From Cylicocyclus nassatus (Eukaryota; Nematoda; Chromadorea; Rhabditida; Strongylidae), in the NCBI GenBank assembly GCA_958299035.1, contig CATQJL010000316.1:25025676-25089675 (forward strand): a stretch of DNA of 64,000 nt, written 5' to 3'. Positions 1 to 12,149 of the stretch are shown here, piece by piece. Position 1 is the first letter of the stretch, and each line of letters begins with the position of its first letter. The notes under the pieces were generated by a model. It did no database searches and was not told the origin of the DNA. It saw only the letters and a program-made list of their open reading frames with translations. Both the position numbers and the translations under genes were made by a program.

Positions 1-1690
1 TACAGCTGGGTGCAGGTGCACCCAAGCTCACTTGGTGGATGTAAAAATTATGATGGGTGAGATCCCACAAAATGGTGGAAATCAAGTGTAATCGTTTTGC
101 AGATTCGTTCATCTCAATGCAGTTAGTTTCTCTGAGAGCACTCAGACACATCCAGGTCTCAATTACCGAAGCCCATTTTATCACCATGCAAAAATTCTGG
201 CACGTCAAAGTGTCCATCCTTACGATACGGTTTCTTGAAAGTAGTCCCAACATGCAATCAGAGCATGAGCACCCTGATTCAGGCTCATATATATCGCGTG
301 ACAAACCCGTACAGAGAGTAATCCCCAATCATTCATATGGAGAATCCAATGTACTATTTGCCAGTATAGAGTTATAGTTCGCCTATGAATACGAGTTTGA
401 GTTTTTGAAATTACGCACTTTCGAATTTTGAACTTTGCGCTCTGACAAAAATTTTTTGTTTAAAATTAAAAACTTCTAGGTCTCCAAAACTTTGTGGAAA
501 ACAAGGATTTCAAATTTCTCCAATGTATTTGATGATTTGTGCCAGCGAATCTCAATGTTTGCTGGCTATACAGCGACTTATGAGCTGAAAATCCCAGGAG
601 CGTGGACGTTTACCGTGACGTGACGTCACCAGTAAAATGGAAAATTTGAGTTTCCGAAAATAAAATAAGGTTTTAGATAGATTGAAGAACGCTGATTCAG
701 AATATGTGCTCCTCTCTGCCCAGAAATGATTTTCAAGGAATTTATAAGAGCTTCCAAAGCAACATCACATTTATACCGGAAATTTGAAAGGCGGCACCGA
801 TGATTTGTAGTCTCTTAATTTGAGATTTTGTCCTTTCTATTTACTTGATTTTGATAACATAAATTCGTCTTTTATTCTAAACTCTTTGTTCACTGAGAAT
901 TAGTATATTACCGCCTTTAAAAACAATTCAATGCTCTTCTGAGAAAACTTTGAAGCTGTGCTATTATCGGTGAGTGCAAAAATTTTCGCTGAATGAGCGG
1001 CAGCACCTGCAAAGAACCACAGCTAGAAGTCTGGAGGCCACCAGTGGCGGTCCCAAGATTTTCGTTCGGAGGGAGAGAGGGGGTCCAAGTGAAAACGCGT
1101 GACGTAAGGGATGTTGGGACATTTTGCTTTCCAAAAGTCTTGTTTGGCCCCTCAACATTTTAGAGAGATTTTTTATAAGAAGAAAAACAAGACACTTGCA
1201 CATGTTCATAACACATGCAAGTAACTTCCGGAAAGCGTCCCCGGGTACCACTGTCTAAGGAAATTTAAGACGAGCCTGTTTAGCGTATTTTTCTTGTTTT
1301 TTCTTGAACATTGTTCAGAATGGCAAGCACACAAAGCAAAAATATGCGACACGGTTGATCAGTGCATTCGCACTTATGAGTTCAGCAAATGACTCGATTG
1401 TGCTTCATAACATTCATACAGACTTTTTTGTTCGTTTCTCGCATCGCTCTTCTATGTCTAAAACCTTGCGCTAAAGTGCGAGTTGACATCACAGAAATTC
1501 AATAATAATCCCACCTGACATAATTTTGCGCTGCAGCCTTTTTTGGTATAAATACACTGTAAGAAGAGGTAGATTCGTAAGACCATGATGCATCTTTTCG
1601 TTATACTTGGCGTAAGTGACCTATGTATGCTTATTCTTATTTAAATCAAAATTTCAGACAGTTTCGGCGAATCCTTTTCCACCATACTAT
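1..1690. other. No gene recognised
   Basis: AT-rich unique-looking sequence. Short ORFs (for example 57-377 on the plus strand, 106 codons) have no recognisable domain and no convincing splice context. A small perfect hairpin lies at 8-23 (GGGTGCA-GG-TGCACCC). Around 690-735 there is a faint single-sided resemblance to the inner box of the foldback family described at 1,692, 10,210, 19,762 and 33,893, so an eroded copy is possible. Confidence 0.5.
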
Positions 1691-1691
1691 C

Positions 1692-2255
1692 CAGGTTGGT
1701 CGAAGTGGCCTTTTAGAACGAGATTTAAACTGTCCGGTAGAGCTTAGAACGCTAATTCCAAAACTACCTTTGCTATCTGCTGCGGGCTTCTGGGCGAGGA
1801 GTGTAAAGGTTTTTGTGAGTAAAAAAACTCAAAAATGCAAGATTAGTATAATATGAGTCGTAACCTTTTTTTACGTTTAAATAAGGCAGCAGCGAGTTGG
1901 TATATTTGAATCAAGAATATTTTTTGCATCGAATGACCCGATTATTAGATAAGCCCTAGAAAAAATGTTACGACTGATTTTACAGTAATCTTGCATTCAA
2001 CTTTTTACTCACAAAAACCTTCATAATAAGAGAGAACAGTTTTTTTGAACACGGTGTAAAGGAGCTCAGAACTCTCCTCGGAACTCCTCAGTAAGGAAGG
2101 AGAGTTCATGAGTTCTGTGTATATTTCAAAAAGTTTTAAGATAGGACTCCTTGCCCAGAATCCCGCAGCAAATAGCGAAGGCAGATTCGGAATCAGCGTT
2201 CCAAGCTCTACAAGATAGTACACATTTCATTTTGAAAGGCTACTTCGACCAACCT
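1692..2255. mobile_element. Foldback element A (ACTTGGTCGAAGTGGC family)
   Basis: Two inverted arms, 1,692-1,850 and about 1,997-2,255, pair through GGTTGGTCGAAGTGGCC and its complement, then through an inner box (TAGAGCTTAGAACGC). The right arm carries about 120 bp extra, which itself forms a hairpin (GAACTCTCCT with AGGAGAGTTC). The same terminal and inner boxes recur at 10.2, 19.8 and 33.9 kb, so this is one member of a dispersed non-autonomous family. No transposase is encoded. The mirror-image ORFs on the two strands (1,623-1,856 and 2,005-2,223) are a by-product of the arms. Confidence 0.75.
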
Positions 2256-2807
2256 TCTTTCCTTTGTCAGATAAGCGCGAAGGTTGGGAAGATTTCCTCA
2301 AACGAGAACTCGGGAGTTGTTATGAACGTCACGATGATGGCGACGAGGTTATCCTGAAGTGCAAGGCATACGCAAAAATGATTCAGTTTTTTAAACATGG
2401 AGTGGTAAGTTGGTACTTTTGAGTTAATTACGAACGAAACTTCTGGTTCAGTTTCCGAACTTTCACAATTTCTGATATATCACTTCCGTAGGTCCCTCTC
2501 ACCTTGACTAGAGAAAGATATTAAGCGACTTTGTTCTTTTGAGACGCGATGTGTATTAGCCACTTGTATGGCATGCAAGAACCGGTTAGTGAACTTTTGG
2601 GTATCAGTCCTTTTGAAAAGACATTTTTTGCGAGTTTGTGAGATTAGCTTTGGAACACAGAGCTTCTCCAGGCTCCAGCAGGGGCGCCGCAAGTAATTAA
2701 GTGTACGTTTTTTATTTGATTCTCCGGTGTAGTATCGCTTTACGAGGTCAATCGAGCAAAAGAACTGTGACAAAAATTTTTTTCACTGCGCTCATCGTGC
2801 TCTCATT
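2256..2807. other. No gene recognised
   Basis: Spacer between two transposable elements. It contains a 97-codon minus-strand ORF with no recognisable motif and no supporting context. Confidence 0.45.
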
Positions 2808-2809
2808 TA

Positions 2810-3943
2810 TTAAGTTGGTGCAAAAGTTCGGGCGTAATTCGAGTAAAATTCAATAACTTTCCAAACACTCAGCCTGAATTCTCAGTTTATTTTTCAAAAA
2901 CAGTAGAAGGTTTTTTCTTCATGGTAGATGTTGAAGCGTAACCATTCATAAGTTAGTCATCGAGAACGAAGCTTTCAAGAAGCCGCTAGCTAGCTCGAAA
3001 GAATTTGTAAAAATTACCTGCACACCAAAAGTTTATAACTTTTGCCAAGCTTCAACCTTGCACGATGACGCAAAAACAAAAAAATCATGGAAATGTCATA
3101 TGGGAAAAGCCTCCTTATCGCATTTTCACAGAAACACAGCTCAGATTAGACATAGTGCTTATTTAGAATATGTTTTTTGAGCATCAAACAGTGTCTATGC
3201 ATTGAGGTGCAGTAATGAAGGGATTAAATGACATTTTTCCCAAATTTTTTGTTTTTGCGTCACAGTGCAAGATTGAAGCCTGACACATGACCTGTAGACT
3301 TTTGCAATGTAAGTAAGTTTTACAATTTTGCGACTTAGCTAGCGGCCCTAAATTTCTGGCAGAATCAAAAGCACAAATTTTGAAACGCCATCTTTGAAAG
3401 CTTTGTTCTCGGTGGCTAACTTATGAAAATTATGCTTCAAAGGCAGCTGCTCGACAGAACGACATCTTTAAAATATTCATCGTTCTTGGTTCCCCTGGAT
3501 GAGTAAATTCAAAACTGTTCTTTGCAGCTTCAAAAGATAGTAATAACCCGCTTTTCCAGAAGTGAAAGTGTCATTTGGGCGGACGGCGTATGCTTGCTCT
3601 CTAGAGCGCAATTGGCTCGTGGGTACGCTGGGTACGGTGTTTTCATTTACGAGCCAATTGCGCTCTAGAAAGCAAGCATACGCCGTCCGACCAAATAGCA
3701 CTTTTCACGCCTGGAAAAGCGGATTATTGATATTGAAGCTGCGAAAAACAGTCTTGGACTTAGCCCATCCAGGGGAACGGAAAACGGTGAATATTTCAAA
3801 GTTGTCATTCTGCCGCAGCTGTCTTCAATAACTGTTATGAAAAGAAAACTTTCTAGTATTATCTGAAATTAAACTGACGGATTTGAGTAGTTAGACAGTT
3901 ATTGAATTACTCGGGTTATGCCAGAACTTCTGCACCAACCTAA
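2810..3943. mobile_element. Mariner-like non-autonomous element
   Basis: The left end TTAAGTTGGTGCAAAAGTTC and the right end (complement TTAGGTTGGTGCAGAAGTTC) are flanked by TA dinucleotides at 2,808-2,809 and 3,944-3,945, the Tc1/mariner target duplication. The ends resemble the TTAGGTTGGTGCAAAAG mariner terminus known from many animals. The 1.13 kb interior encodes no transposase. It is built of nested inverted repeats: about 2,985-3,355 (bounded by GCTAGCTAG boxes) and a long hairpin at about 3,477-3,780. Confidence 0.85.
3477..3780. repeat. Internal long hairpin
   Basis: The arms around 3,580-3,622 and 3,650-3,690 are almost perfectly complementary (GGCGTATGCTTGCT and GCAAGCATACGCC; AGAGCGCAATTGGCTCG and its complement). 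Weaker pairing extends outward to about 3,480 and 3,780. It lies within the mariner-like element and yields matching ORFs on both strands. Confidence 0.85.
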
Positions 3944-4646
3944 TATTTTTTCAAAAAAATCAAGCTGTTTTTGTTTTGCTAGCAGACTTAGAATACTTCG
4001 ATAGAGCGAAGCAAACCATGCAAAATGCCCACCAAAGCTCCGCTTCATTCGTAGTCCAGGTAAAGTTTGAAGCCAAAATCAAAAAAAAGGTTTTATCTTC
4101 TGGAAATTGGATTTTGCAAAAAAATGATTAAAAAATGACCTCCAACTTGGTCATTATAAAGTAGACACACAGTACTACCGAAATATGCCTTTACTGGATT
4201 TTTTTTTTGCGCATAGAAGGCGAGAAAAAAGAAAAAATGTCAAACTCGGATCCAAGCTCTTCTCGCATATGCCATTGTGTACTATAAGCGCCTAATTAAG
4301 TGTAACCTTAAAATTTTACCTCTGTATTTGCCCTGGTGTTGAAAATATACCGTGCTTATCATGAAAAACCGAAGAATGTGGCTGCCTTTTTGGGCTATTT
4401 TGATTTTTTAGTATTGAGCCCCGGAAAAAATCCACCAAATACATTTTCGGGTACCACTACTAGGTAAGTACTGTACAATGACTAAATTGTAAATAAGTAG
4501 GAGTCTTCTGGAAGGAGATCCGGCTTTGAAGACAGCCAAAAAGTTTCGATTTTTAGCTCCAAATTTTACCTGCATGATTTCGGGCAGCTCTTTGGTGGTC
4601 ATTTTATAGGGATTGTTTCACTCAATTGAATGATGTGCTGCTGCTA

Positions 4647-6039
4647 CAGTGCTGGCCATAGCTATAAAGCTAAAAAATCACGGTATTTTGCCCTGTGTCG
4701 AATGAAATTATCTGAAAAATCATTATCCTGTTTGCAAACTAGCGCTATATCACTGTTCAGAACGGCTCCCAATTTCATTGACTCTGGCTGCAGAAAAATT
4801 GAAAAATTTGAAAAAAAAAAGGGTTCAGAAGGCTTGCCATAGCTATAAGGCCACCTCCTATTTCAAGCAGTACTACATCCTTAGAATATAGGATTTTTTG
4901 TACAGTTACAGCATCAAAATATAAAGCATTTGTTACACCCAGGTGCTGTCGGCATAAAAAGTCATATTGCTGCAAAAAACTGCTAGTTCACTGAGTTTTC
5001 GAGCACTTATTCAACTTGTATAGGGCATTAGGATTTGCTAAGCTTTTGCAATGAATGTTGCGGGAGGCGCTTGAGTCAATCCTCCCTAGTCGCTGATATC
5101 AGTGAGGGAGCCTCAACCTCCTTTTAGGTAGATGAGCTTTCGAACCACAGAATTTGAGTTTCGATATCCGAAAAGCCCTGCTGTTTTTCGCTGCGTCGTC
5201 TTTACAACGATAAACTTGTGCGCGTTGCCGGAACTTTATCGCAACTTTTGGAATTCCGGTGATGCTTTGAGCACTGTTCCTTCAAAAGTCAGTAACACAC
5301 TGTGGGTATGCAAGACCCACTTTACCATTCGATCGGACGAAAAGTCGTTCAAGACGTCAATATTCTAGCGTTCCTAACAGTTACTTAAGATATGACTTGA
5401 TGAGCAGTTGAAAGGAGTGAAATTTAGAGCTGTGGTAGATTTTCTGCGCACAATTGAACTACAGATGAAGCATTTTGACTTCAACGTTGCATTTGCGTCT
5501 TCGCAAAAATTCTAGCAACTTTTGCATCAGTACTCATGCAAACAATGCGCCAACTTCCGACAAGTTTTCGCTTGTCGGAAATCGAGTTTTTGGCTCAAAA
5601 GTGTGCCTATATTCATGGTAAGGTTGAGGCTCCCTCACTGATATCAGCGACTAGGCAGGTTTGACTCAAGCGCCTCCCGCAACATTCATTGCAAAACATT
5701 TTGAAGCAAAAAATGCAGTATAAAATTTCTTTTCAGAAGGACAGCACCTGGGTGTAATGAATGCTTTATATTTTGGTGCTGTAACTGTACAAAAAAATCC
5801 TAGATTCCAAGGATTTTGTACTGCTTGGAAATAGGAATGAGGTGGCCTTATAGCTGTGGCCAGCCTTCGGAACCCTTTTTTTCAAATTTTTCAATTCTCC
5901 AGCCAAAATTGATGAAATTGGGAGCCCTTCTGAAGCGCTAGTTTGTAAAATAGGATAGTGGTTTTTTAGACAATTTCATTCGACACAGGGCAGATTGCCG
6001 TGATTTTTTAGGGTGGCTTTATAACTATGGCCAGCACTG
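4647..6039. mobile_element. Tc1-family foldback element
   Basis: The terminal inverted repeats begin CAGTGCTGGCCATAG at both ends and sit between TA dinucleotides at 4,645-4,646 and 6,040-6,041. The first twelve bases, CAGTGCTGGCCA, are the start of the nematode Tc1 terminal repeat (family knowledge from memory). Complementarity continues over most of the element: 4,647-4,975 pairs with about 5,740-6,039, and 5,046-5,119 pairs with 5,622-5,692 (AATGTTGCGGGAGGCGCTTG and its complement). There is no transposase ORF, so this is a non-autonomous, hairpin-forming derivative. Confidence 0.88.
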
Positions 6040-6189
6040 TAGGAAAACAAAAATAGCTTAATTTTTTCGAAAACGAGTTTACTTTTCGGACAACCTAACA
6101 TTTCCTAATTGAATTGACGTTTACACCTAATTAAGTTTTACTACTTTATTATTGTTTGTCCGGAGAAAGTACTTAATTTTCCTGGCTCT

Positions 6190-7475
6190 TTCAGAGCAAA
6201 GCATAGGTGCGATAGGGGGAGCCGGGCCTCTTCAGGTGAAGGGGGTCTCTACTACTCCCATCCTTGTAAGGTGAAGGGGGTAAGTGAGCCCTGAAAGCAA
6301 AGTGCCCCAACAATTTACATACCATTCGAAAGCTGAGGTCATGTAGAATGGGCATAGACCGTCGACTTTTTTCTAGGTCTTCTATGACGCGAGATCTAAG
6401 GCATTTTATGCACTTCATATATCAACTGGTTTTGTGCCCTCACTTTCTGCTCTCCAAATGAATGCTACGAGAAAGTCGACGGTCTACGTTTGTTAATGAA
6501 GACTTGCTCTGTAACATAGATATATAACCAACAGTACTAGGTCTTCGATTGGCAGAAATCTGCTGTTAAAAATGGACATGATTTCAAATAAAATGCAGTG
6601 TATCTTTCGTAGAGGGGGGGGGGGCTAGAAAGTAGTCGATGGTCTACTTCGAATCTCCTTATTCTGAGCTTTCGAATGGTGTCTAGGTTGCTGGGCGAAA
6701 AAACTTTCCAGATTTTAATGGGGTTGAGACATTTACTTTTAGCTTGCTCCACCCAGCTCCTCCAATGTACTGGCTTTTATCGGTCACCAGAGCAAGTGCT
6801 TTTTAGAGCCGGGAAGCAAAAAAGCCCTAACATACTTTAGACCATTCGAAAGCTGAGATCATGAAAAATCGACATGGACCGTTTCTTTTTTCATAGCTCC
6901 TCTGTGAAGCGAGATACGAGCAATTTTATACGCCGACTCACAAGCTATTTTTCTTCAATTATTTTGTGCTTTATTTTCGAAAGAAAGGATAAAGATGGAA
7001 AAAAGAGACGGTCTACATTTACTGGCAAAGTCTTGCTCTGTGATACTGTTAGACAATCGGGCACCTTCATTCATTCTTCACGCAGGAATTTCTTGACAAA
7101 AACACACATGTTTTTTAGCTAAAATGCCATGTATCTCCAGTTAGACGGGAGCTAGAGAAAAAGAGACAGTCTACGTCAAATCCCTGTTTTCTGGGCTTTC
7201 TAATGCTTTATAGGTTGTTGGGTGAAAAAACTTGTGGTCTTTCAAAAATGAGGTGGAGATATTCAATACTAACTTGCTCCACCCCGCTCCGGCTTTCTAT
7301 GGGTCGCCGGAGCAAGACATTTTTGGACTGGGGAAGCTTTGTGCGCCAACACTTTATATACCGTTCGATAGCTAAGAACAAGAGGAATCAATGTAGATCG
7401 TTACTTTTTTCCCAGCTTTTCTGTGAAGCGAGATAGGAGCAGTTTTATCTAGCTACAATATCAGCCAACTCTGGG
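6190..7475 (+). repeat. Tandem repeat, about 520-bp unit
   Basis: The landmark ACCATTCGAAAGCTGAG occurs at 6,321 and 6,841, with a diverged copy (ACCGTTCGATAGCTAAG) at 7,360. The spacings are 520 and 519 bp. Further landmarks recur in register: a 'gacggtctac' box, 'gaagcgagat' and 'ttgctccacccagctcc'. About two and a half units are present, clearly diverged from one another. A run of eleven G lies at 6,614-6,624 inside the first unit. No coding potential was recognised. Confidence 0.85.
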
Positions 7476-8239
7476 TAATTATCTTTTCAAACCAAGAAGG
7501 TCTTTTTCGAACTTTTATATATGATTCGGAAGCTTGAGAAACGGGTAATCTAAGTGCTTTTTTATTTGTCATTATCCTCTCTAGTGAAAGGAGATGTGGT
7601 ACGATTATTGTCAACAAACATGCATCCATCGTTAGCTACTCCAGATTTTCTACTCTTGCTCAACTCTTTTTTGCGACAGTGTGTATTCATTGATACAATG
7701 TTGATTATTCAAAGAATCAAACATCCTTTTGATTTTTGATTATGTTTCGTTATCAACGCCACTTTGAGCGCGCAGAAGGTCTCAAGCATGCGTTCTCTCA
7801 ACAACACGTTGTTGCTTTGATACTCTCTTGCAATCTTGATGTCTGAGGGGAAGAGCATCTGCTTTTCCTTTTCAAAAGAAAGTGCCGTTGTAACAGCTGT
7901 TTGGTTCTGCCGTTATGCCTTGATTCTAGTCTCAACCGCAGGTGAAAGGGGTTAGCCGGATGCCGGCCCTAAAATGAAAGGGGTCAGAGGAATTTCTCCA
8001 CCAATCGCATTTATGGAGCAAAGGACGTGTCTGGGTCCTGGAGTGACACTGTGTTCAAAAAAAAAACTATTAGAAGTCTGCACTCAGAGGGACCGAAGCC
8101 TTAAAGCGCATCTGATCCGTAGTCTAACACACTACAGCACACGTTGGCGTTGACAAAAGTGCGAGCCACTAATCCCAAAACAGCGGACTCCGTGCGAAGA
8201 GACGCTTACATGTAAAGATTACTGCATTACAAAGGTGCA
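7476..8239. other. No gene recognised
   Basis: AT-rich spacer after the 520-bp repeat. I see no long ORF, RNA gene or clear repeat boundary here. Confidence 0.45.
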
Positions 8240-8291
8240 GAAGCAGTATTTAGTTAACGGGCGCGAAGGCGACGTCAACTAATACTGCTTC
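8240..8291. repeat. Stem-loop
   Basis: GAAGCAGTATTTAGTT at 8,240-8,255 pairs with AACTAATACTGCTTC at 8,277-8,291. That gives a 15-bp stem with one unpaired T and a 21-nt GC-rich loop. It may be a small structured RNA or a transposon remnant. Function unknown. Confidence 0.6.
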
Positions 8292-8570
8292 AACGACATC
8301 TATCTCCACCGTTGTAAATCCTGCGCCTCATGCGCAGTAAAGATGCGTTCGCGCCCAGGAATATTGCGAACCGCGCAGCGGGTTATCGCGGCTATGAACT
8401 CTATTTGCGAGAGTACGTTGGTTTACATACAGTCACTTGGTATCTTTTTCCAATTGGAATAGTCAAGGAAAAAATGGTTGGGCAAAATGCAGGCAGCAAG
8501 TATAGGCGGTATCACCCAGCATCAATCGCGGCCACCCACGATATTAGGCGACGCACGCGCGTCGCAAGCA

Positions 8571-8580
8571 GTATAAATAG
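8571..8580 (+). promoter_or_regulatory. TATA-box-like element in a GC-rich block
   Basis: GTATAAATAG is a strong TATA match inside a locally GC-rich stretch (8,490-8,620) that contrasts with the AT-rich surroundings. About 30 bp downstream lies TCAGATC, initiator-like. No convincing gene follows: the 133-codon ORF at 8,330-8,731 runs through the TATA box itself and resembles nothing known. It could be an old promoter or part of a degraded retroelement terminal repeat. Confidence 0.3.
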
Positions 8581-8755
8581 AGGTGGGGCGGGCAAGCGGG
8601 CATGTGGTCAGATCTGCTACGACATCGACTTGCTTATCCAACTTATTTCTCTTTTCACTTGGATAGTAAGCTTCCCTGATTGTGTCTGCTGGATTGCTAA
8701 TTCTAGATTTATTGTATGTGTAAGCACCTGAATTGTTTTCGTATTGAATAATTTA

Positions 8756-9178
8756 CAGGGGCGCCAAAATTACCGGCGCGTGTCCCCCTAGGTGCCAGAA
8801 AACTACAACACGCGCTTGACGGATCGGGCATCTTTCGTATATAGTAAAAGAACAATTTCTTGCAAATGCAACTAGTACTATGTGATAGCACGCAATGTGC
8901 TCTACAACCACAGTTTGGAATGACTCAAAAAGGCATCGATTCAATTCAGTTGCAGAGCAAATTACGAAACCGTGGAAATTTCATTTTTGCTCTGTTCAAA
9001 ACGGCAGTCTGATTCTTTTCATTCTCACAATCTTTGAAGGAGGTCTTTTCAAAGTCAGTAAAATGCCTTTTGTAGAGTTTGATTAGCGCAATCTATGATA
9101 TGAGCTTGAGCTTATGGTTCTCAGTGGCTTGTTTGTGACAGCGGTGCAAATATTGGCGCCGATAATTTTGCGCCCCTG
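8756..9178. mobile_element. MITE with CAGGGGCGC terminal repeats
   Basis: The left end reads CAGGGGCGCCAAAATTACCG. The right end, complemented, reads CAGGGGCGCAAAATTATCGG. The element is 423 bp, flanked by TA at 8,754-8,755 and 9,179-9,180, and has no coding capacity. The superfamily is uncertain: a TA duplication fits Tc1/mariner, while CAGGGG ends are also common among hAT elements, which would give 8 bp. Confidence 0.75.
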
Positions 9179-10209
9179 TAGGCACACTGTTAACTTCTTC
9201 TTTCCACCTATAACTAACAGATTCAGACGTTGCGCGAACACTGAATGGTTTTGAGCATTCGCTGTTTGCTTTTGAATTACGATGTTTATGACACGTGATT
9301 ATCTGAAAGGAACATTATAGATGCAATTGCGAAGGAAATTTGCGATGAAAAAAGATTGTCACGAGATGGTTTAGTTGCGGTTGTAAACCTGCAGTAGTTA
9401 GTTGTCCCGCTCGACTTCCATTTCCGCCACCTGCTCGCAATCGCCGCGCAGGCGGGGGAAATGCCTAATCTCGGGGGCTCCTTTGACCGATGCTGGATGG
9501 TACTTTCTATATGTGTAATCTGATATCAAATATGCAATCATTCAAATTAAAATGGGTTAGAAAATATTTTACATACACACATTTTAGAAGAGTCGTAGAA
9601 AAAGCAGCATTGCAACTACCTGCGGGGGGGGAGGATGAGGAGGATTTGAACGAAATATTACCTATACACTGCTCGAAAAGATAAGTTTTTATTATGGCGA
9701 ATGTCTTTAGATGCAAATAACACGTTCGTCGTTTGCTTATAAGCTCTATAGCTGCACTTATGCATTACAATTCCTCCAGTAGACTAAATATTAGACTATG
9801 ACGAGGCCAGGGCCCGAAACAAGTCGTCTTCTTGCCTTACAAATACGAAGTTCGCTCATCTTACAAAAGCTTCAAAGGTCACTACTCAAATTTTTACCAT
9901 ATTCTTTCCTTTTTCGATCGCTACTACTTATTTGGCTGAAAGCGTTGATACCTCAAACGAGGTAAACTGCAGTGCCGAGTACGAAGCAGCGATAGCGATT
10001 AGCAAACTGAAAATATATGCGGCAGTACGCTTGAGTGAATGAAACAGACGAGCCGATATCCAAAGCTAACAAAGTGAGCGCTATATCTATAGTCCACAGA
10101 TAGATACCCAAAAGTAAGCTGTTTAAAATTTTGTCCCATATGAAAGTCGTCTAAACGAAATTAGTGAAAAGAAAGACATAAGTTGGACAGCGAAAGCGAA
10201 ATAGTGCTA
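9179..10209. other. No gene recognised
   Basis: Mostly AT-rich, with a GC-rich patch near 9,410-9,480 and a run of eight G at 9,624-9,631. Only short overlapping ORFs of no recognisable family occur. Confidence 0.45.
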
Positions 10210-10679
10210 ACAAGGAAGGAGTACTTGGTCAAAGCGAAATTCCCATATGAAATGTATACTGCTTTATAGAGCATGAAACGCTGTCTTCAAATCCGCTTTC
10301 AGGATCTGCAAAGCGCTTCTGGGAAAGGAGTTATAGCAACTTTTAATGCAAAGATTTGAACGCGCCACAACAATAGAATCATTCCAACCTTTGATACGTA
10401 GGTCCAAAATTAGGCCATGATTACTTCCAGGGCGTATAAACTGCTTCTGTATGATAAACTGATTCTAGTCATTACACCTTACGGCGCCAAAAAGACTTCA
10501 ACACCTGTTCTTGCCTTAGTCAAAGCTTTGAATTTTTACTTCAAAAAGTTTCTACAGTTCCCCTCCCTCAAATGCTTTGCAGATACCGAAAGCAGTTTTG
10601 GAAACAGCGTTCCAAGCTCTATAAGATAAATTGCGCTTCATATGAAAACGACACTTCGACCAAGTATCCTTCCCTTGTA
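10210..10679. mobile_element. Foldback element B (ACTTGGTCGAAGTGGC family)
   Basis: The left terminus CAAGGAAGGAGTACTTGGTC (about 10,210-10,230) is mirrored by the right terminus, complement CAAGGGAAGGATACTTGGTC (ending 10,679). Inner boxes pair too: TATAGAGC...AACGCTGT near 10,266-10,295 with the complement of 10,590-10,625, and GATCTGCAAAGC with GCTTTGCAGAT. Ends and inner boxes match elements A, C and D. Confidence 0.8.
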
Positions 10680-12060
10680 AGACCGCGGAAACGCTACAAC
10701 AACTATGAAGTCTTCCTTTTTTGGTATTTCGAATTGCAAGTTTTCGCTTCAAAACCCGGGAGTTCACAACTGGGGGAAAACGAAGATGAGGCGGTTTCCT
10801 TTTTTTTGCAGTTGTGTAAAAAACAATGGAAGTGGTGTTTGCCGAGAAGAAGATAAACAACAAAATGTCACTTATAAAAATGAAATTTTGTTTTTTTTTT
10901 CAAAGTCAAATTTCAAATCAAGGACAATTTGATACGCGTCCCGAAGTCTTACCCCGTCTTGTCTTATGTTTCCGGCGACAGTGTCAGCATTGTTCTACTC
11001 ATCATGGTTAGCAAGAAATGCCTATGTTCAAATTAGTTGCGTACTCATTCCAAAAAGAACTATTAAAAATCATACTTTTTGTGCTTTTGTACTAAAAATT
11101 CCTTTGCAGAAGGAAAAGTGCGTTAGGCGACGCTGCCTACATTATAGACAAAAACAAGGTTTGACGAAGCATAAAAAAAATGAAAAGATTTCGAAACCAG
11201 GGTTTTGGTTCGTTTTCGAAACGAAGGAAAGGGTACCAGGGCCCCCGAGCGTAGGATCAGCGAGGTAACCGTGACAGGCGGAGGCGCAGACGACAGAGGA
11301 GAAATAGAGCAGACAGGGCATTTGGCTTTATTTTAGTTCGCGAACTCTTTACCAGATCCTGCAATATTATATCACTAGCTGGTATAACCAACTTTGCCGG
11401 TCCTGTCAATCCAGCCAGGATAAAGGTTGCATTCCTATTTCTCTATAACATTATCTATCCGGCTCCGAATCGGGAGTCACCCGCGCGGTGGTCGCTCGCC
11501 GCGCCCAAATTTTGTACTTCACAGTAACTCTCCGGTGCTAAAGTGTCACGGCGCCACAGTAGGGGGGGGGGGTGGGAGGGGCTGACACATAACTCGATGG
11601 CACAAGTAACATTGGGGCAGACGAAATCTGTGACTTATACTGCTGTTGCGGCGTCTCTTCGCGAAAAATCGTGACTCTTGATCCGTACCCCCTATCCATA
11701 TGCCACTGCCATATCCCAAGTTTCCCGCCACACCATGTTTTCATAATATCATGTTTTAGTACGCTCGCTCATCTCTCTTATCAGCTTTCCGCACTTCAGG
11801 CCAAACTTTGAGACAAACTGTTAAAACCGATAAATGTAAGGTTTTTTTTGAAATTAGTACTACTTTCCTTTAACCACATCTTCACTTATCCCCTCTCTGC
11901 CAACTCTCGGCGTAGCTTGAAGATCGCGAAAAACCCATAAATTCAAGGTAGGAGTTTGATGGTTTTGAGAATTGAAAATTTCCCGTAATTAGCATGCTTA
12001 CTTGGCCCTTATCAGCTTCTAGCTACAAAGTTCAAATTTTACAAAGAATCTATATCTTAT
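10680..12060. other. No gene recognised; G tract
   Basis: Contains a short GC-richer block (11,230-11,330) and eleven G at 11,562-11,572. Overlapping short ORFs at 10,552-11,268 share no family signature. I see no splice-supported gene. Confidence 0.45.
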
Positions 12061-12069
12061 ATATGGAGC

Positions 12070-12137
12070 CGAATGTGTGTGTTTGTGTGTGTTGTGTGTA
12101 TGTGTATGTATGTGTGCGTATTGTGTGTGTGTATGTG
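12070..12137. repeat. TG-rich microsatellite
   Basis: Imperfect (TG)n / (TGTA)n run of about 68 bp on the plus strand, starting just after 'ggagccgaatg'. Confidence 0.9.
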
Positions 12138-12149
12138 ACAATATTAGTT

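Noticed and set aside
8330..8731. 133-codon plus-strand ORF as a gene
   Set aside because: It reads through the TATA box and a GC-rich block, resembles no family, and shows no splice or promoter arrangement consistent with coding.
8313..8757. Solo LTR (TGTAAAT...ATTTACA ends, TATA box inside)
   Set aside because: There is no 4-6 bp duplication at the edges, and the right end is created by the MITE starting at 8,756 with its TA duplication, so the apparent LTR end is probably accidental.
11460..11530. tRNA-like B box (GAATCGGGAGTC region)
   Set aside because: No A box at the right distance and no cloverleaf could be drawn.
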